The notes: generated from the sequence alone by a model not told the origin. 64,000 nucleotides of DNA from an uncultured Eisenbergiella sp. (GCA_947627215.1 CANQVD010000008.1:55277-119276), one strand, 5' to 3'. Shown: positions 8,644 to 19,192, counted from the stretch's first letter. Translations and numbers: made by a program.

Positions 8644-11600
8644 ATGGCATACATTAATGTAAAATCAGATTCCATGCGCAATGTATCATCGCAATTAGAA
8701 GATCTGTCGTCGCGGATTGGGTCGCTCAGCGATGAACTGGAATCGGTTGCTCGGCAGTCGGGACTGAAAGCCGCTGGTTATGCATCCATCAAAAGAAGAT
8801 TGACGTCAGCTCTTTCCAGTGCGAATACGGAAGCCGATAAAATCCGTCTCATGGCAGGCGCTATCGAAGAAATCCGGGCAGCATATGAAAAGACGGAGAA
8901 TCTTCTGGTCAATGCGACAGAAAACAAGAAATCCAGTATTCAGGAAGCCTCGGATCGAATTCGTGATATGTTAGTTGAAACCGGTGAGCTGCTTGGAATG
9001 GATGCGGCGGCCATGTATAGTGACGATCCTGTTAATCTCACCAATGGGAACTATGTGTATGAAAAGAATTTCTTCAATTTCGATACACCGCTTTCTATTA
9101 ACTTTAGAGTCTTCTATAACGTATGCGGTCATGATGTCGGTGTTCTTGGGAAAGGTTGGCTTCATAATTTTGAACGGCGCATTGTACATGATGGTACAAC
9201 ATACCGCGTGCATGGTGAAGATGGCTCCGTACAGATATTCAGGCGGGATCAGCAGGGTATCATTACATCTGCCTGGGGTTCATTCGGCGAATTGAAGCTT
9301 ATAGATTCAGGTTTTCTATATATTGATGTTGAACACGATTCCTATTATTTTGATCCGGATGGTAGATTGTCAGCTATTGCGAATATGAATGGCTGGCGGA
9401 TTGACCTGCGATACGAGCAGGATCGGCTTCATGAAGTAACATGTACAGATGGTATTTCGCTTCGATTTACATATGATCCCAGCGGACGGTTGACGGCAGT
9501 GGCTGATCATACGGACCGCTGTATCAAATTCGGCTATTCGGAAGGATTTCTAACACAGGTCGAAGACATGGCCGGGAATATTACCATTTATGAGTATGAT
9601 GAAAGCGGCCGTCTTTGCAGGGTCATCTCTCCAACGGGGGATATTTCTGTCCATAATATATATGACTCTCAAAACCGTACTATTCAACAGTTTTTTGCTG
9701 ATGGCGGCACTGTTACTTACCGGTATCTTAATGAACAGGATGCGGTAATTATGAACAGGCAGGATGGAAGTGAAGTTACTTACTATCATGATCAGCAGTT
9801 CCGTGGAGTAAAAGCGGTATATCCCGATGGAGAAGAACAGATTAAATATAATGCGAATAATCAGCGAACAGCTTTTATCGATAAACTTGGACGAATTAAC
9901 CGGTATGCCTATGATAATGCCGGGCATCTATTGAAATTTACAAATGCGAACGGGAATGCGCTGGAATTTTCCTATAACCTTTTGGGACAGCTTACGGAGC
10001 TGTCTATGGATGGACAGCAGCTAAGTTCAGCTATATATGATGAAAAGGGACATCAAATTGTCCATACTGATGCCAACGGAGCGGAATGCCGGTTTTCTTA
10101 TGATGAACTGGGAAGAGTGCTGGAAGTAGTTCATGAGGACGGAAGTCATACGGCTCTGGAATATGATGAATGCGGGAATGTGATATCTGTACAGGATCCT
10201 GTGACAGGTCGTACTAAATATCATTATGATGAATGCCGCCGGGTGATCAGTACCGTAAATGCATTGGGAAACGAAACAAGGTATAAATATGATGCTCTGG
10301 ATCAGTTGATCCAGGTCGTCAATGCGGAGGGATGCAGCCGGGATTATAGTTATGATGCCCGTGGGAATATCACAAAAGTCATAGATTTCAATGGCGGTAT
10401 CACTTCTATCCAGTATAATGCAATGAACCGTCCTGTTAGTGTCACGGATCCGGATGGCAGGATGACAAAATATGAGTATGACAAAATGTCCAGACCCATC
10501 CGCAAAATAGCTGCGGATGGCGGGGTGACTGAGTATGGATATGACAGTGAAGGGAGAATGATCCAGATCAGACATCCGGAGAGCGGGATAGAAACTGCAA
10601 AATATGATGCAGTAGGTAATCTGGTAGAAAGAAAAGCTGCAGATGGGGGAATTTTTAAATTTAAGTATGATGTACTGGATCGTCCTGTGTCTGTAACCGA
10701 CCCACTGCAGGGAGAGCGCAGTGCTGCATATGATAAGTTGGGAAATGTAACGGCCATCTCCTATGAAGATGGGACTGTGGAGCAGTTCACCTATGATCTT
10801 ATGGGGAACATGCTTTCTCATACGGATCAAAGCGGGTATACCCGATATTTCTGTTATAATGCATTGCGCAAAGTGGAGAAAATATGGGATAAAGAAGGGA
10901 TTCTGGCCCAATATACCTATGGACTTGGCGGGCAGCTGCTCCGTGAACAAAATGCAGACGGATCTTTTCTGGAGTATTCTTACGATGCCATAGGTAATGT
11001 AGTTCAGGTCGTGGACAGTATTCGTGGCTGCTGGCGTTTCCAGTATGACAGTATGAATCGGGTGAACGCCGTCGATCATGTCGGCGAAGGGATTGAAACC
11101 TATGAATATGATCATGCCGGAAATATCATAGCTGTTATAGATGGGAATGGGAACAAAACAGCATATCAGTTCTCAAAAGCCGGGGCATTGGAAAAGGTGA
11201 CGGATGCCTGTGGAACAGAAACCGTTTATCGGTATGATCCTTGCTACAGGCTTACCCAGATCCTGCAATCAGAAAGCGGTCACTTTGATGCGGAGCAGAT
11301 CAACACGTTTAATGAAAAACAGAAGATTCGAATCACGAACTATGAACATGATCTGGAAGGAAGTGTTACCGCAGTTATCGATGCTGAAGGCGGTCGGACA
11401 GAATATTCATATGATCCTTGCGGCCGGATGATTTCAAGGCTGGATCAGGAGGGGAACCTGACCAGATGTACGTATCGTCTTGACGGGACGGAGGAAAGGC
11501 TCACTTTTGGCGATGGCCGTTTCATAAAATATCAGTATGATGCGTTGAAACGCCTTTCCCAGATAGAGGATTGGCTTGGAGTTACACGCTTCAACAGAGA

Positions 11601-13488
11601 TGCATCAGGTCGTGTGACAGAGGTTATTGATCATGAGGGTGATCGCACTGGATATACCTGGAATGATCGTGGGTTATGCACTGAATTGCAATATCCGGAT
11701 GGAAAGGGCGTATTTTATGAATATGACCAGGCCATGCGGCTGTCCCGCCTGACGGCAGATGATGTATGCGCTCAATATGAGTATTACAATAATGGGCAGC
11801 TTCGGATGCGTCAGTGCCCGAATGACGTCCGGATCGGCTATGAGTATGATGAAGTTGGTCGTTTGTCCTCCCTGGTCCGTTGGCATGGTGATGATGTGAC
11901 AGACCGTTTTGCCTATGCTTATGATGCGTGTGCAAGAAAAACCCGGATCACAGAGAAGCATGGTGATGCTGCGGAGATTGATTTCCGATATCAATATGAT
12001 ATGCTTGGGCGGCTTGTTGGCGTGATGCGCGATGGCTCGTTAGTGCAGTCCTATGAATATGATATTTTCGGGAATCGGAGCAGAATGGTTCGTGACAGAC
12101 AGGAAACAATCTATGGGTATGATTCCCTTGACCGTATGTTATGGAGCAGATCGGGGGATCAGGAACGAACATTCTGTTATGATAAGCGGGGTAATCTTAC
12201 AAGCGAATCCATAAACGGTGTCCTGCGGCTGTCGCTTCATTTCGGTGCGCTGAACAGATTGGAAAAAGCGGTTTCGAATTTGGGGGAAGCAGAATACAGT
12301 TATAATGGAATGGCGGCGTTGGTTGGAACCGTATTTTCTTATAACGGGATCTCCCGGCGGGAAAAAATGACGTTTGATTATACCGGCGAACAAAACCATC
12401 TGCTTGCAGCGTTCAGGGATGGGGCGTGGGAGGATTACGTTTGGGATGGTCAGCCGGTATTATCGGTGTCGCAGAGGGGAACTTCTTACTATCTAAATGA
12501 TGAAAGAATGTCAAGTCGCGGCGTCTTATCTTTGAGCGGCTATGATGAATACGCCTATGATCCGTTCGGCCTGATTTCTCAGGATGTTATGTCTCCTGCC
12601 CAATTTGCATACACGGGATATCGGCTGGATCCGATTAGCGGTTTCTATAATGCGGGATGGAGGCAGTATGATGCATCATCAGGACGCTTCATAAGCAGAG
12701 ATCCCGTAGCAGGCACTTTGCTGGTACCGATGTCATTGAATCCGTTCATTTATTGTATGGGCGACCCAATTAATAATGTTGACCCGACCGGGATGATTCT
12801 CGCCTGGTTAGCGGGAGGTATTGCAGGTGCGGCTGCTAATTTCGGTGTGAAGCTTGCCGGAGATATAGTAAGCTCTGTTAAAAACGGAAAATGGACGGGA
12901 AGTTCATGGGAGAGTTATGTGGGTACTGTGGCAGGCGGTTTTGTGCAGGGAAGTGTTTATGCTGTCGCTGGACCTGCTGCGGCAGGAGCGGCTGGGGCAG
13001 CCACGGAAACGTTTATTACGAGTGGCCTGAGTATGGCTTTCGGGGAAGAAGGATACCGCAAAGAAGACGGATATAACGTTGGAAAACTCCTTTGGGATAC
13101 AGGAGTATCCGCAACTGTGGGAGCAGTTAGTGAGTTCACTTTTGGGAAAGCAGGTGAATCAATCAACAAATATATAAGAATTCCTGGGATTACAAAAGGA
13201 ACAGGAAGTTATGAATCTGTTTGGAAGCAGGTTATGACAAAGGCTCAAAGGGGTCAGATTAAGAACGTTTCGCTCAAGACGCTTGGGAAGGGACTCATGA
13301 GTTTCGGTTTATTCAGAACATTTGATGAAATAATAGTGAAAGGCATAGATGCAATTAAGGAAAGTGCTGAGGATAAGATTGAGGATGTCCTTTCCTGGCT
13401 GTTCAACAGAAATACAAGTTCCAGTTTGCCAGCGGGAATGCGGGAATTTATGGCTCCTAACCGCAGAGCTGTCTGCTCTACCGCGTAA
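8644..13488 (+). CDS. RHS/YD-repeat protein with WXG-like helical N-terminus; candidate T7SS substrate
   Basis: Dozens of YD repeats (YDELGRVLEV, YDSLDRML...) and an RHS core RLDPISGFYNAGWRQYDASSGRFISRDPV...NPFIYCMGDPINNVDPTGM, then a ~230-aa C-terminus. The N-terminal ~90 aa are helical. The ORF is open from 8617; ATG 8644 is the preferred start. Confidence 0.92.
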   Translation: MAYINVKSDSMRNVSSQLEDLSSRIGSLSDELESVARQSGLKAAGYASIKRRLTSALSSANTEADKIRLMAGAIEEIRAAYEKTENLLVNATENKKSSIQEASDRIRDMLVETGELLGMDAAAMYSDDPVNLTNGNYVYEKNFFNFDTPLSINFRVFYNVCGHDVGVLGKGWLHNFERRIVHDGTTYRVHGEDGSVQIFRRDQQGIITSAWGSFGELKLIDSGFLYIDVEHDSYYFDPDGRLSAIANMNGWRIDLRYEQDRLHEVTCTDGISLRFTYDPSGRLTAVADHTDRCIKFGYSEGFLTQVEDMAGNITIYEYDESGRLCRVISPTGDISVHNIYDSQNRTIQQFFADGGTVTYRYLNEQDAVIMNRQDGSEVTYYHDQQFRGVKAVYPDGEEQIKYNANNQRTAFIDKLGRINRYAYDNAGHLLKFTNANGNALEFSYNLLGQLTELSMDGQQLSSAIYDEKGHQIVHTDANGAECRFSYDELGRVLEVVHEDGSHTALEYDECGNVISVQDPVTGRTKYHYDECRRVISTVNALGNETRYKYDALDQLIQVVNAEGCSRDYSYDARGNITKVIDFNGGITSIQYNAMNRPVSVTDPDGRMTKYEYDKMSRPIRKIAADGGVTEYGYDSEGRMIQIRHPESGIETAKYDAVGNLVERKAADGGIFKFKYDVLDRPVSVTDPLQGERSAAYDKLGNVTAISYEDGTVEQFTYDLMGNMLSHTDQSGYTRYFCYNALRKVEKIWDKEGILAQYTYGLGGQLLREQNADGSFLEYSYDAIGNVVQVVDSIRGCWRFQYDSMNRVNAVDHVGEGIETYEYDHAGNIIAVIDGNGNKTAYQFSKAGALEKVTDACGTETVYRYDPCYRLTQILQSESGHFDAEQINTFNEKQKIRITNYEHDLEGSVTAVIDAEGGRTEYSYDPCGRMISRLDQEGNLTRCTYRLDGTEERLTFGDGRFIKYQYDALKRLSQIEDWLGVTRFNRDASGRVTEVIDHEGDRTGYTWNDRGLCTELQYPDGKGVFYEYDQAMRLSRLTADDVCAQYEYYNNGQLRMRQCPNDVRIGYEYDEVGRLSSLVRWHGDDVTDRFAYAYDACARKTRITEKHGDAAEIDFRYQYDMLGRLVGVMRDGSLVQSYEYDIFGNRSRMVRDRQETIYGYDSLDRMLWSRSGDQERTFCYDKRGNLTSESINGVLRLSLHFGALNRLEKAVSNLGEAEYSYNGMAALVGTVFSYNGISRREKMTFDYTGEQNHLLAAFRDGAWEDYVWDGQPVLSVSQRGTSYYLNDERMSSRGVLSLSGYDEYAYDPFGLISQDVMSPAQFAYTGYRLDPISGFYNAGWRQYDASSGRFISRDPVAGTLLVPMSLNPFIYCMGDPINNVDPTGMILAWLAGGIAGAAANFGVKLAGDIVSSVKNGKWTGSSWESYVGTVAGGFVQGSVYAVAGPAAAGAAGAATETFITSGLSMAFGEEGYRKEDGYNVGKLLWDTGVSATVGAVSEFTFGKAGESINKYIRIPGITKGTGSYESVWKQVMTKAQRGQIKNVSLKTLGKGLMSFGLFRTFDEIIVKGIDAIKESAEDKIEDVLSWLFNRNTSSSLPAGMREFMAPNRRAVCSTA

Positions 13489-13649
13489 TTAGGGAAATAG
13501 TAATTCTGGGACAATTTCTGGTCATTTAAAGGGATATCTTTAAGAGCATGATCTTTGATTGTGAGATCAGAGAGAACATTAGCATCATTTTACCTTGGAG
13601 GATATCGAACGTAGTCCGCAATTTACAGATGATGAAAGGTCAGAATATC

Positions 13650-14828
13650 ATGGCACAGTTCTCTGTGAAAAGCAACAGTTTGCAGGATATTATAAATATT
13701 GAGGAAAGATTGGCCGGGAATCTGGACAGGATCGGAGAGGAAATACATAATGTCAGTAGATCCCTGGGTTTTCAGATCGCGGCGAAGGAAGACATATCAC
13801 GGCAACTCCGTGATGCCGCTGATAGTGCTGCCGCCTGTTGGAGCGGGATGAATGGCATGGCTTCAGCACTGCAGGGCGTTTGCTCCAAGTATGAAAATTC
13901 CGAGAATACTATTATTGCGAATTTGAATGGAGGAAATGCGGAAGTACAGGGCGTTGGTTCAGGAGGAGGCGGTGGTGGAGGGGGCAGAGGAATCCCCAGC
14001 GAGGCGAACGGATTTCCGGAGTGGATGGAATGGCTGTGGAAAGGCGTTGGTGTTTTTGGCGGCGGCGGAAAACTGGTCGGAGCGATTGGAAAATTTGTAA
14101 CGAGCAATGACTCTACAGCGGCAAAATGGGCGGATTTAGTCTCAGACGTAAATAAATCTGGCTGGAAGATCGCGGATGCAATCAAGCTAAGCAAAAAAGA
14201 ACCGGAAATAGCATGGTGGAGATCTGTATTTGGATTCAACAAGAATAGTTTTTTAGAAAGTATTGGTGAATCGACGCTGAATTGGCAGCAGAAAGCGCAG
14301 CATGGATGGGATTATGGAATCAAACATACTCTCAGAGAATTTAAAACAACCAAAGGCCAAATCAAACAAGGAGCGGGAATCCTGTTATCATTAGTAACAA
14401 ACGGAATCAGCAATTATGAGGATTATAAAAAGGGAGAAATGTCTGAAGGCAGAGCGGTTGTAGAAACGGTCTCGGAAACGGTTGTTGACTGGGGAAAGGA
14501 TTTGCTGATCGGGGCCGGCGTCACGGCAGCGTTTGCAGCGGTTGGATTCGCCGCGCCGGTCGTGGTCGTGGGCGGAGCAACGGTCGCAATTTCTGCCGGC
14601 GCAGATTGGGTCTGTGAAAAAGTATGCGGCAAAAAAGTGACGGAGGCAGTATCTGATCTCGTTCTCGATACCGGAGAAAAGGCCTTGAATGCTGTAGGAG
14701 ATTGGATCGGCGACGGTGCTAAGGCTGTAAAAGAAGGCGCAGAAGCCGCATGGAACGGAATTACAAAGGGTGTTGGCAGTTTCTTTAACGGGATTACCAA
14801 AGGATTTGGAAAACCTGCATTTGCATAA
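13650..14828 (+). CDS. Candidate T7SS effector: WXG-like N-terminus, Gly-rich linker, hydrophobic/amphipathic C-terminus
   Basis: In-frame ATG 13650. The N-terminus resembles that of the RHS protein. A GSGGGGGGGG linker is followed by GAGVTAAFAAVGFAAPVVVVGGATVAISAG. Confidence 0.75.
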   Translation: MAQFSVKSNSLQDIINIEERLAGNLDRIGEEIHNVSRSLGFQIAAKEDISRQLRDAADSAAACWSGMNGMASALQGVCSKYENSENTIIANLNGGNAEVQGVGSGGGGGGGGRGIPSEANGFPEWMEWLWKGVGVFGGGGKLVGAIGKFVTSNDSTAAKWADLVSDVNKSGWKIADAIKLSKKEPEIAWWRSVFGFNKNSFLESIGESTLNWQQKAQHGWDYGIKHTLREFKTTKGQIKQGAGILLSLVTNGISNYEDYKKGEMSEGRAVVETVSETVVDWGKDLLIGAGVTAAFAAVGFAAPVVVVGGATVAISAGADWVCEKVCGKKVTEAVSDLVLDTGEKALNAVGDWIGDGAKAVKEGAEAAWNGITKGVGSFFNGITKGFGKPAFA

Positions 14829-14852
14829 AAATATAAGGAGGAATACAGAGTA

Positions 14853-15125
14853 ATGAACATTCATGAATTATTGCCTATCGGTTCAGTCGTATTGCTGGAG
14901 GGCGGACAGAAGCGTCTGATGATCTACGGAGTCAAGCAGACTGATGTCGAAACGAAGGAAGAATATGACTACATAGGCGTCATCTATCCGGAAGGAAATA
15001 TGGGAAAAGGAACGCAGTTCCTGTTTAACCATGCCCAGATCAGCGAGGTCGTATTCCGGGGCTTTTCGGATGAAGAGCGGGAGAACTTTATCAATAATCT
15101 TGCGGATTATTACGCACAAAAATAA
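14853..15125 (+). CDS. DUF4176-family T7SS-associated small protein
   Basis: LLPIGSVVLLEGGQKRLMIYGVKQ...YDYIGVIYPEGNMGK...FNHAQISEVVFRGFSDEERENFI matches the DUF4176 pattern as I know it. Confidence 0.8.
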   Translation: MNIHELLPIGSVVLLEGGQKRLMIYGVKQTDVETKEEYDYIGVIYPEGNMGKGTQFLFNHAQISEVVFRGFSDEERENFINNLADYYAQK

Positions 15126-15150
15126 GACAGAAAAGGTATGGGATCGTGTT

Positions 15151-16692
15151 ATGAGAAGGATATTTAAGGGCCTTGCCGCCATATTGTTTGGAAGTATTAT
15201 CTTCGGTATTGTCGCGTTGGCGGACAGCGGCGCGGCTGTTATGAGAACTTATACCGGAGATTCCAGTTTATCCGTTTACATAAAAGGTGCGGAACTGAAG
15301 GAGGAGGATCTCAATATTCAGATCGCGACGACAGCGGCGGAACAGTTCAGCATAGATCCCATCTCCGAGATGGAAAGGCCAATGCGAACGATGGTCATGT
15401 TGGACAATTCCCTGTCGATTTCAGAAGAAAATCGGGAAAAGACAGCGCAAATCCTACAGAACCTGATCGCGGACCGTATGAACGGCGAAGAGATCAGCAT
15501 TGCCACATTTGGGGAATCCTTAAATGTGCTGACGGATTATACGGACGATTATACAACTCTGAAACAGGCAGTCGACGGCATCGCTTACCAGAATCAGGTG
15601 ACTTACCTGACGGATGTGTTGTATGAGCTGATTTCAGAACGCTATGCAGGCGGGACAGAGGACATTTATGAGAGGATCGTCATTATTTCTGACGGAGTGG
15701 ATAACGAATCCCTTGGATATACAAAGGAGGAGCTATATTCACTGTTGGAGAAATACCCGATTCCGGTCTATACGATAGGCTGTATCAATAAGAAGAACAA
15801 TGGTGAACTGGAGAATATGTTCGCACTCAGCAGAATGACCAGCGCTGAATATTTCCTGTTGGATGAGATCGAGGATCCTCTTTTGGTTGAAGAGGCGCTG
15901 AAAGAGGACAGAAATATTGTCAGGGTGGTCATTACGCCGGCGAAAGAAGTGATGGATGGCAGCAAAAAGACAGTGCGGATTATCGGTTCTGGTGACGTGA
16001 CACTGACGGTGGAAGCCGTGATGCCTCAGATGGTGGCTGTCAGTGAGGTGCCGGCGGAAACTGTTACGGAGAAGATCCCGGAAACGCAGACGGAAGAGGA
16101 GGAGGCGCAGACCGTGCCTGTTGACATTGAGGCGGCAGACGGGGCTCATTCCGTGCTCCCTGTCGTGCTTCTGGGCCTGGCAGCGGTATTCGCCATTGTG
16201 CTGATCGTATGTATCGTTTTGCTCGTACGGAAGCCGAAGGGAAGGAATGGGTTTGAACACCTTGATGGAAGGAAGACACCTCCGCAGCCGATCCCTGGGC
16301 AGCAGCCAGATATACCAACGATAATTAATGGACGCGAAGGAAAAATACCAAGGAAAACACTCACAGTGTTTCCAAGGGGGAAAAAGCAATATCAGATCAC
16401 CTTGACGGATATCCATTCACCGGCAAAGACGTTCAGTGTTCCGATTCATCCCGGCGGTTCGGTCCTGATCGGATATAAACAGGATACATGTGATATCGCT
16501 CTGGATTATGACAGGTCGGTATCCAGACAGCATTGCAGGATCACGATGCGCGACAACAGGTTTTACATAGAGGATCTGCACTCTTCCAACGGCACATATG
16601 TGGGTGAGAACAGGGTGCTGTCGGAGACGGAGATCATTCCCGGCTGCATCCTGACGCTCGGGGGGCCGGAACTGCAGTTTGATGTCAAATAG
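15151..16692 (+). CDS. vWA domain-TM-FHA domain protein
   Basis: Signal/TM N-terminus, vWA (MVMLDNSLSIS...IVIISDGVDN), TM (VLPVVLLGLAAVFAIVLIVCIVLLV), C-terminal FHA (SRQHCRITMRDNRFYIEDLHSSNGTYV). In-frame ATG 15151. Confidence 0.9.
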   Translation: MRRIFKGLAAILFGSIIFGIVALADSGAAVMRTYTGDSSLSVYIKGAELKEEDLNIQIATTAAEQFSIDPISEMERPMRTMVMLDNSLSISEENREKTAQILQNLIADRMNGEEISIATFGESLNVLTDYTDDYTTLKQAVDGIAYQNQVTYLTDVLYELISERYAGGTEDIYERIVIISDGVDNESLGYTKEELYSLLEKYPIPVYTIGCINKKNNGELENMFALSRMTSAEYFLLDEIEDPLLVEEALKEDRNIVRVVITPAKEVMDGSKKTVRIIGSGDVTLTVEAVMPQMVAVSEVPAETVTEKIPETQTEEEEAQTVPVDIEAADGAHSVLPVVLLGLAAVFAIVLIVCIVLLVRKPKGRNGFEHLDGRKTPPQPIPGQQPDIPTIINGREGKIPRKTLTVFPRGKKQYQITLTDIHSPAKTFSVPIHPGGSVLIGYKQDTCDIALDYDRSVSRQHCRITMRDNRFYIEDLHSSNGTYVGENRVLSETEIIPGCILTLGGPELQFDVK

Positions 16693-16703
16693 GTGCCGGT
16701 TAT

Positions 16704-17468
16704 ATGAGTTTAGATTGCTTTGGCCTAAGTGAGACCGGAATGGTCAGGAGAAATAATCAGGACGCTTTTGGTCTATTCCATCGGGATGAGACCGGGCTGT
16801 TCATCATTGCGGACGGAATGGGAGGGCTGGCGAATGGCGAAAAAGCCAGCGGTCTCGTCCTGTCTGAATTATCAGGCTGGTGGGATTCTTTTTCACCAGC
16901 CCTGTTTGGGTATGACTTTTCCCGGATGGTCTCCTCCGTTGTCGATGCGCTTGAATGTGCCAATGGCAAGATCTACAGACAATATTCCCAAAACGAATTG
17001 TGCGGGACAACGGCAACGGTTTTGTTCCTGTTCAGAAACCTTTATGGGATTATCCATGCGGGGGACAGCAGATGCTATATGCTCCGGAGATCCCAATGGA
17101 AATGCCTTACGATGGATGAGATATGGGAAAACCAGCCGGGAGCCGATCGGGAAGCGCGGATGCGGCAGGATCACCCGAACAGGGGACTGCTTCTGAACGC
17201 GGTGGGTGTGCAGGAGCCCTTTGAATGCCGGGTGTCTACAGATGAATTAAAGACAAACGCGGTTTTCCTTTTGTGCACGGATGGGATATACAAATCCTGT
17301 TCAGACAATGATATGAAAAGATGCGCGAAGGACTGCCGGAAACATCATAACATGGAAACCGCTGTCAAAAAACTGGCGGAAACCGTGTATCGGTACGGAG
17401 CCAGGGATAACCTGACTGCGGCGGCAATCCGATATACCCATGAACGCTATAGAAGATACAGAGGATGA
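16704..17468 (+). CDS. PP2C-family Ser/Thr protein phosphatase
   Basis: GMVRRNNQDAFG, FIIADGMGGLANGEKAS, GIIHAGDSRCYMLR, LLCTDGIYK and RDNLTAAAI are PP2C motifs. Confidence 0.93.
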   Translation: MSLDCFGLSETGMVRRNNQDAFGLFHRDETGLFIIADGMGGLANGEKASGLVLSELSGWWDSFSPALFGYDFSRMVSSVVDALECANGKIYRQYSQNELCGTTATVLFLFRNLYGIIHAGDSRCYMLRRSQWKCLTMDEIWENQPGADREARMRQDHPNRGLLLNAVGVQEPFECRVSTDELKTNAVFLLCTDGIYKSCSDNDMKRCAKDCRKHHNMETAVKKLAETVYRYGARDNLTAAAIRYTHERYRRYRG

Positions 17469-17533
17469 GAAGGTTCCGGGGATTTCAACCGGACGGGAAC
17501 ATGTGAAAGGTTCATGCCGGGAAAGGGAAAAGG

Positions 17534-19069
17534 ATGAGCGAAGAACAAAGGAAAGAAGTCGGTCAGGAGTTTGTCGCGGAGAAAACAGAGTCTTTGACGG
17601 AAGCGGGACAGACTGCGGAGGATGCATTTCTGCCAGATACGTCGGAAAAGGCAATCGAAAGAGAACCGCAGCCCGTAAAAAAGAAGATATCCCGGAACAA
17701 AAAGCTGGGCGTTCTGGCTGCAGTCGCGGTCGTGCTGGCGGTGCTGGCCGTCGGCCTGGGCATTTATAATAAGCCGGAGAATCGCCTGGCGAGACAGTTG
17801 GATCTGGGCAACCGGTATCTGGAAGAGCAGAATTATGCGGAGGCCGTTCTGGCGTTTGAAAAAGCGATTCAGATCGATGAGCGATGTATGGCGGCCTATG
17901 TAAACGGAATCGAAGCATACAGGCATCTGGATGAGCCGGAAAATCTGCTGGCATTTTATGAAAAGGCGTTGGGGGCTGCCCGTTCGCTGGAGGGGGAGGA
18001 TCTGACTGCGGATATGGATGCTGTTGTGTCGATCTATCTGGCGGCGGAGGATGTTTATACGGATAGAGAAGCCTTAATTGCGCTCTGGGAAGAAGGGTAT
18101 GAAAAGAGCGGACAGGATGGCCGGGTTCGGGACAGTCTCGTGGGCAGCTATTTGGAACGGGCGGAGGAACGTGTTTCTAATGGGACTTATGAAGAAAGTC
18201 TGCAGGACTATGACCGTTTGTTGGAGCTGGACGGGCAGAATGAGACTGTATTGGAGAGCCTGAGCAAAAGCTTGAAATCCTATCTTGATTTCTTATTGGG
18301 AGAAGGAAATTTTGACTGGGTCAGAGAGCTGGCGGAGAAGTACGCTTCGGCGCTGCCAGATTTTGATTTTGCGTTTTATTTCAGTGAAATAGACCGTCTG
18401 GAACAGGAACGTGAGCTGGAGGAGCTGCGCAGTCAGTTAGAACTTCCGTTTACGGCGGAGGATGTTACGCTGTTTGGACACAAACTGACGAATGCACATT
18501 TTGATGATCTGATAGCTTTTTTGAATTTGTCTATATCAGGGAATAATGAATGGAGTAGATATGCGAATGATGGAAGTTATGAGATAAGGGCAGATTATTG
18601 GGATGATGATGAAAAATCAATAGATATCTATCTGCATGAAGATGAAGAAAATTATTATGTAAAATCTATAAATATTCTTAGCCAAGATGAAGGATATGAT
18701 CAGTTTATAATATATGACAGAGGATTGTCATGGTTACAGGATCATTATGCAGATAGTTATAATCTTCCTCTACTGTCCTGTTTGGGCAACAGTGTTCAAA
18801 ATTGGTATCAGGCAATTCCGGCAGATAAGATTAAAGAAATAGGTGTATACGATTCTTATACAACGGACTATAAAGATGAGAAAGTTGAACATTGGAGTTG
18901 GAAGATAGAAGAGCCGGTTGAAGTATCTTTTCATGAATATAAATATCAAAATGGTTTTTTAAGGTCACAATTATCTTACAAATATCGAGATAATACTTTT
19001 TCGATGGAAGTTGGTGTAAATACTGATGGGGTGATTAGTGAGATATGGTATGTTTGGATGCCATGGTAA
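17534..19069 (+). CDS. Membrane-anchored TPR protein, paralog 1
   Basis: Cytoplasmic tail, TM, then YNKPENRLARQLDLGNRYLEEQNYAEAVLAFEKAIQIDERCMAAYVNGIEAYRHLDEPENLLAFYEKAL, with a divergent C-terminus. Confidence 0.88.
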   Translation: MSEEQRKEVGQEFVAEKTESLTEAGQTAEDAFLPDTSEKAIEREPQPVKKKISRNKKLGVLAAVAVVLAVLAVGLGIYNKPENRLARQLDLGNRYLEEQNYAEAVLAFEKAIQIDERCMAAYVNGIEAYRHLDEPENLLAFYEKALGAARSLEGEDLTADMDAVVSIYLAAEDVYTDREALIALWEEGYEKSGQDGRVRDSLVGSYLERAEERVSNGTYEESLQDYDRLLELDGQNETVLESLSKSLKSYLDFLLGEGNFDWVRELAEKYASALPDFDFAFYFSEIDRLEQERELEELRSQLELPFTAEDVTLFGHKLTNAHFDDLIAFLNLSISGNNEWSRYANDGSYEIRADYWDDDEKSIDIYLHEDEENYYVKSINILSQDEGYDQFIIYDRGLSWLQDHYADSYNLPLLSCLGNSVQNWYQAIPADKIKEIGVYDSYTTDYKDEKVEHWSWKIEEPVEVSFHEYKYQNGFLRSQLSYKYRDNTFSMEVGVNTDGVISEIWYVWMPW

Positions 19070-19192
19070 CAAGTTCTATGACAGGAATTACATTCCTTTG
19101 AAATCAATGGCCGAAGGACTGCATCTGTAGTCACTCGATTTTGGGTATTATCCTCATCTTGTTACGTTCAACTTGGGGAAGAAGGGAGAATA

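Noticed and set aside
10027-11115. 362-aa minus-strand ORF inside the RHS gene
   Set aside because: Periodic Ile-rich antisense translation of the YD repeat codons (atatcat...), not an independent gene.
9200-12700. Recurrent tatgatga words considered as a DNA repeat array
   Set aside because: Explained by the protein-level YD repeats of the RHS gene.
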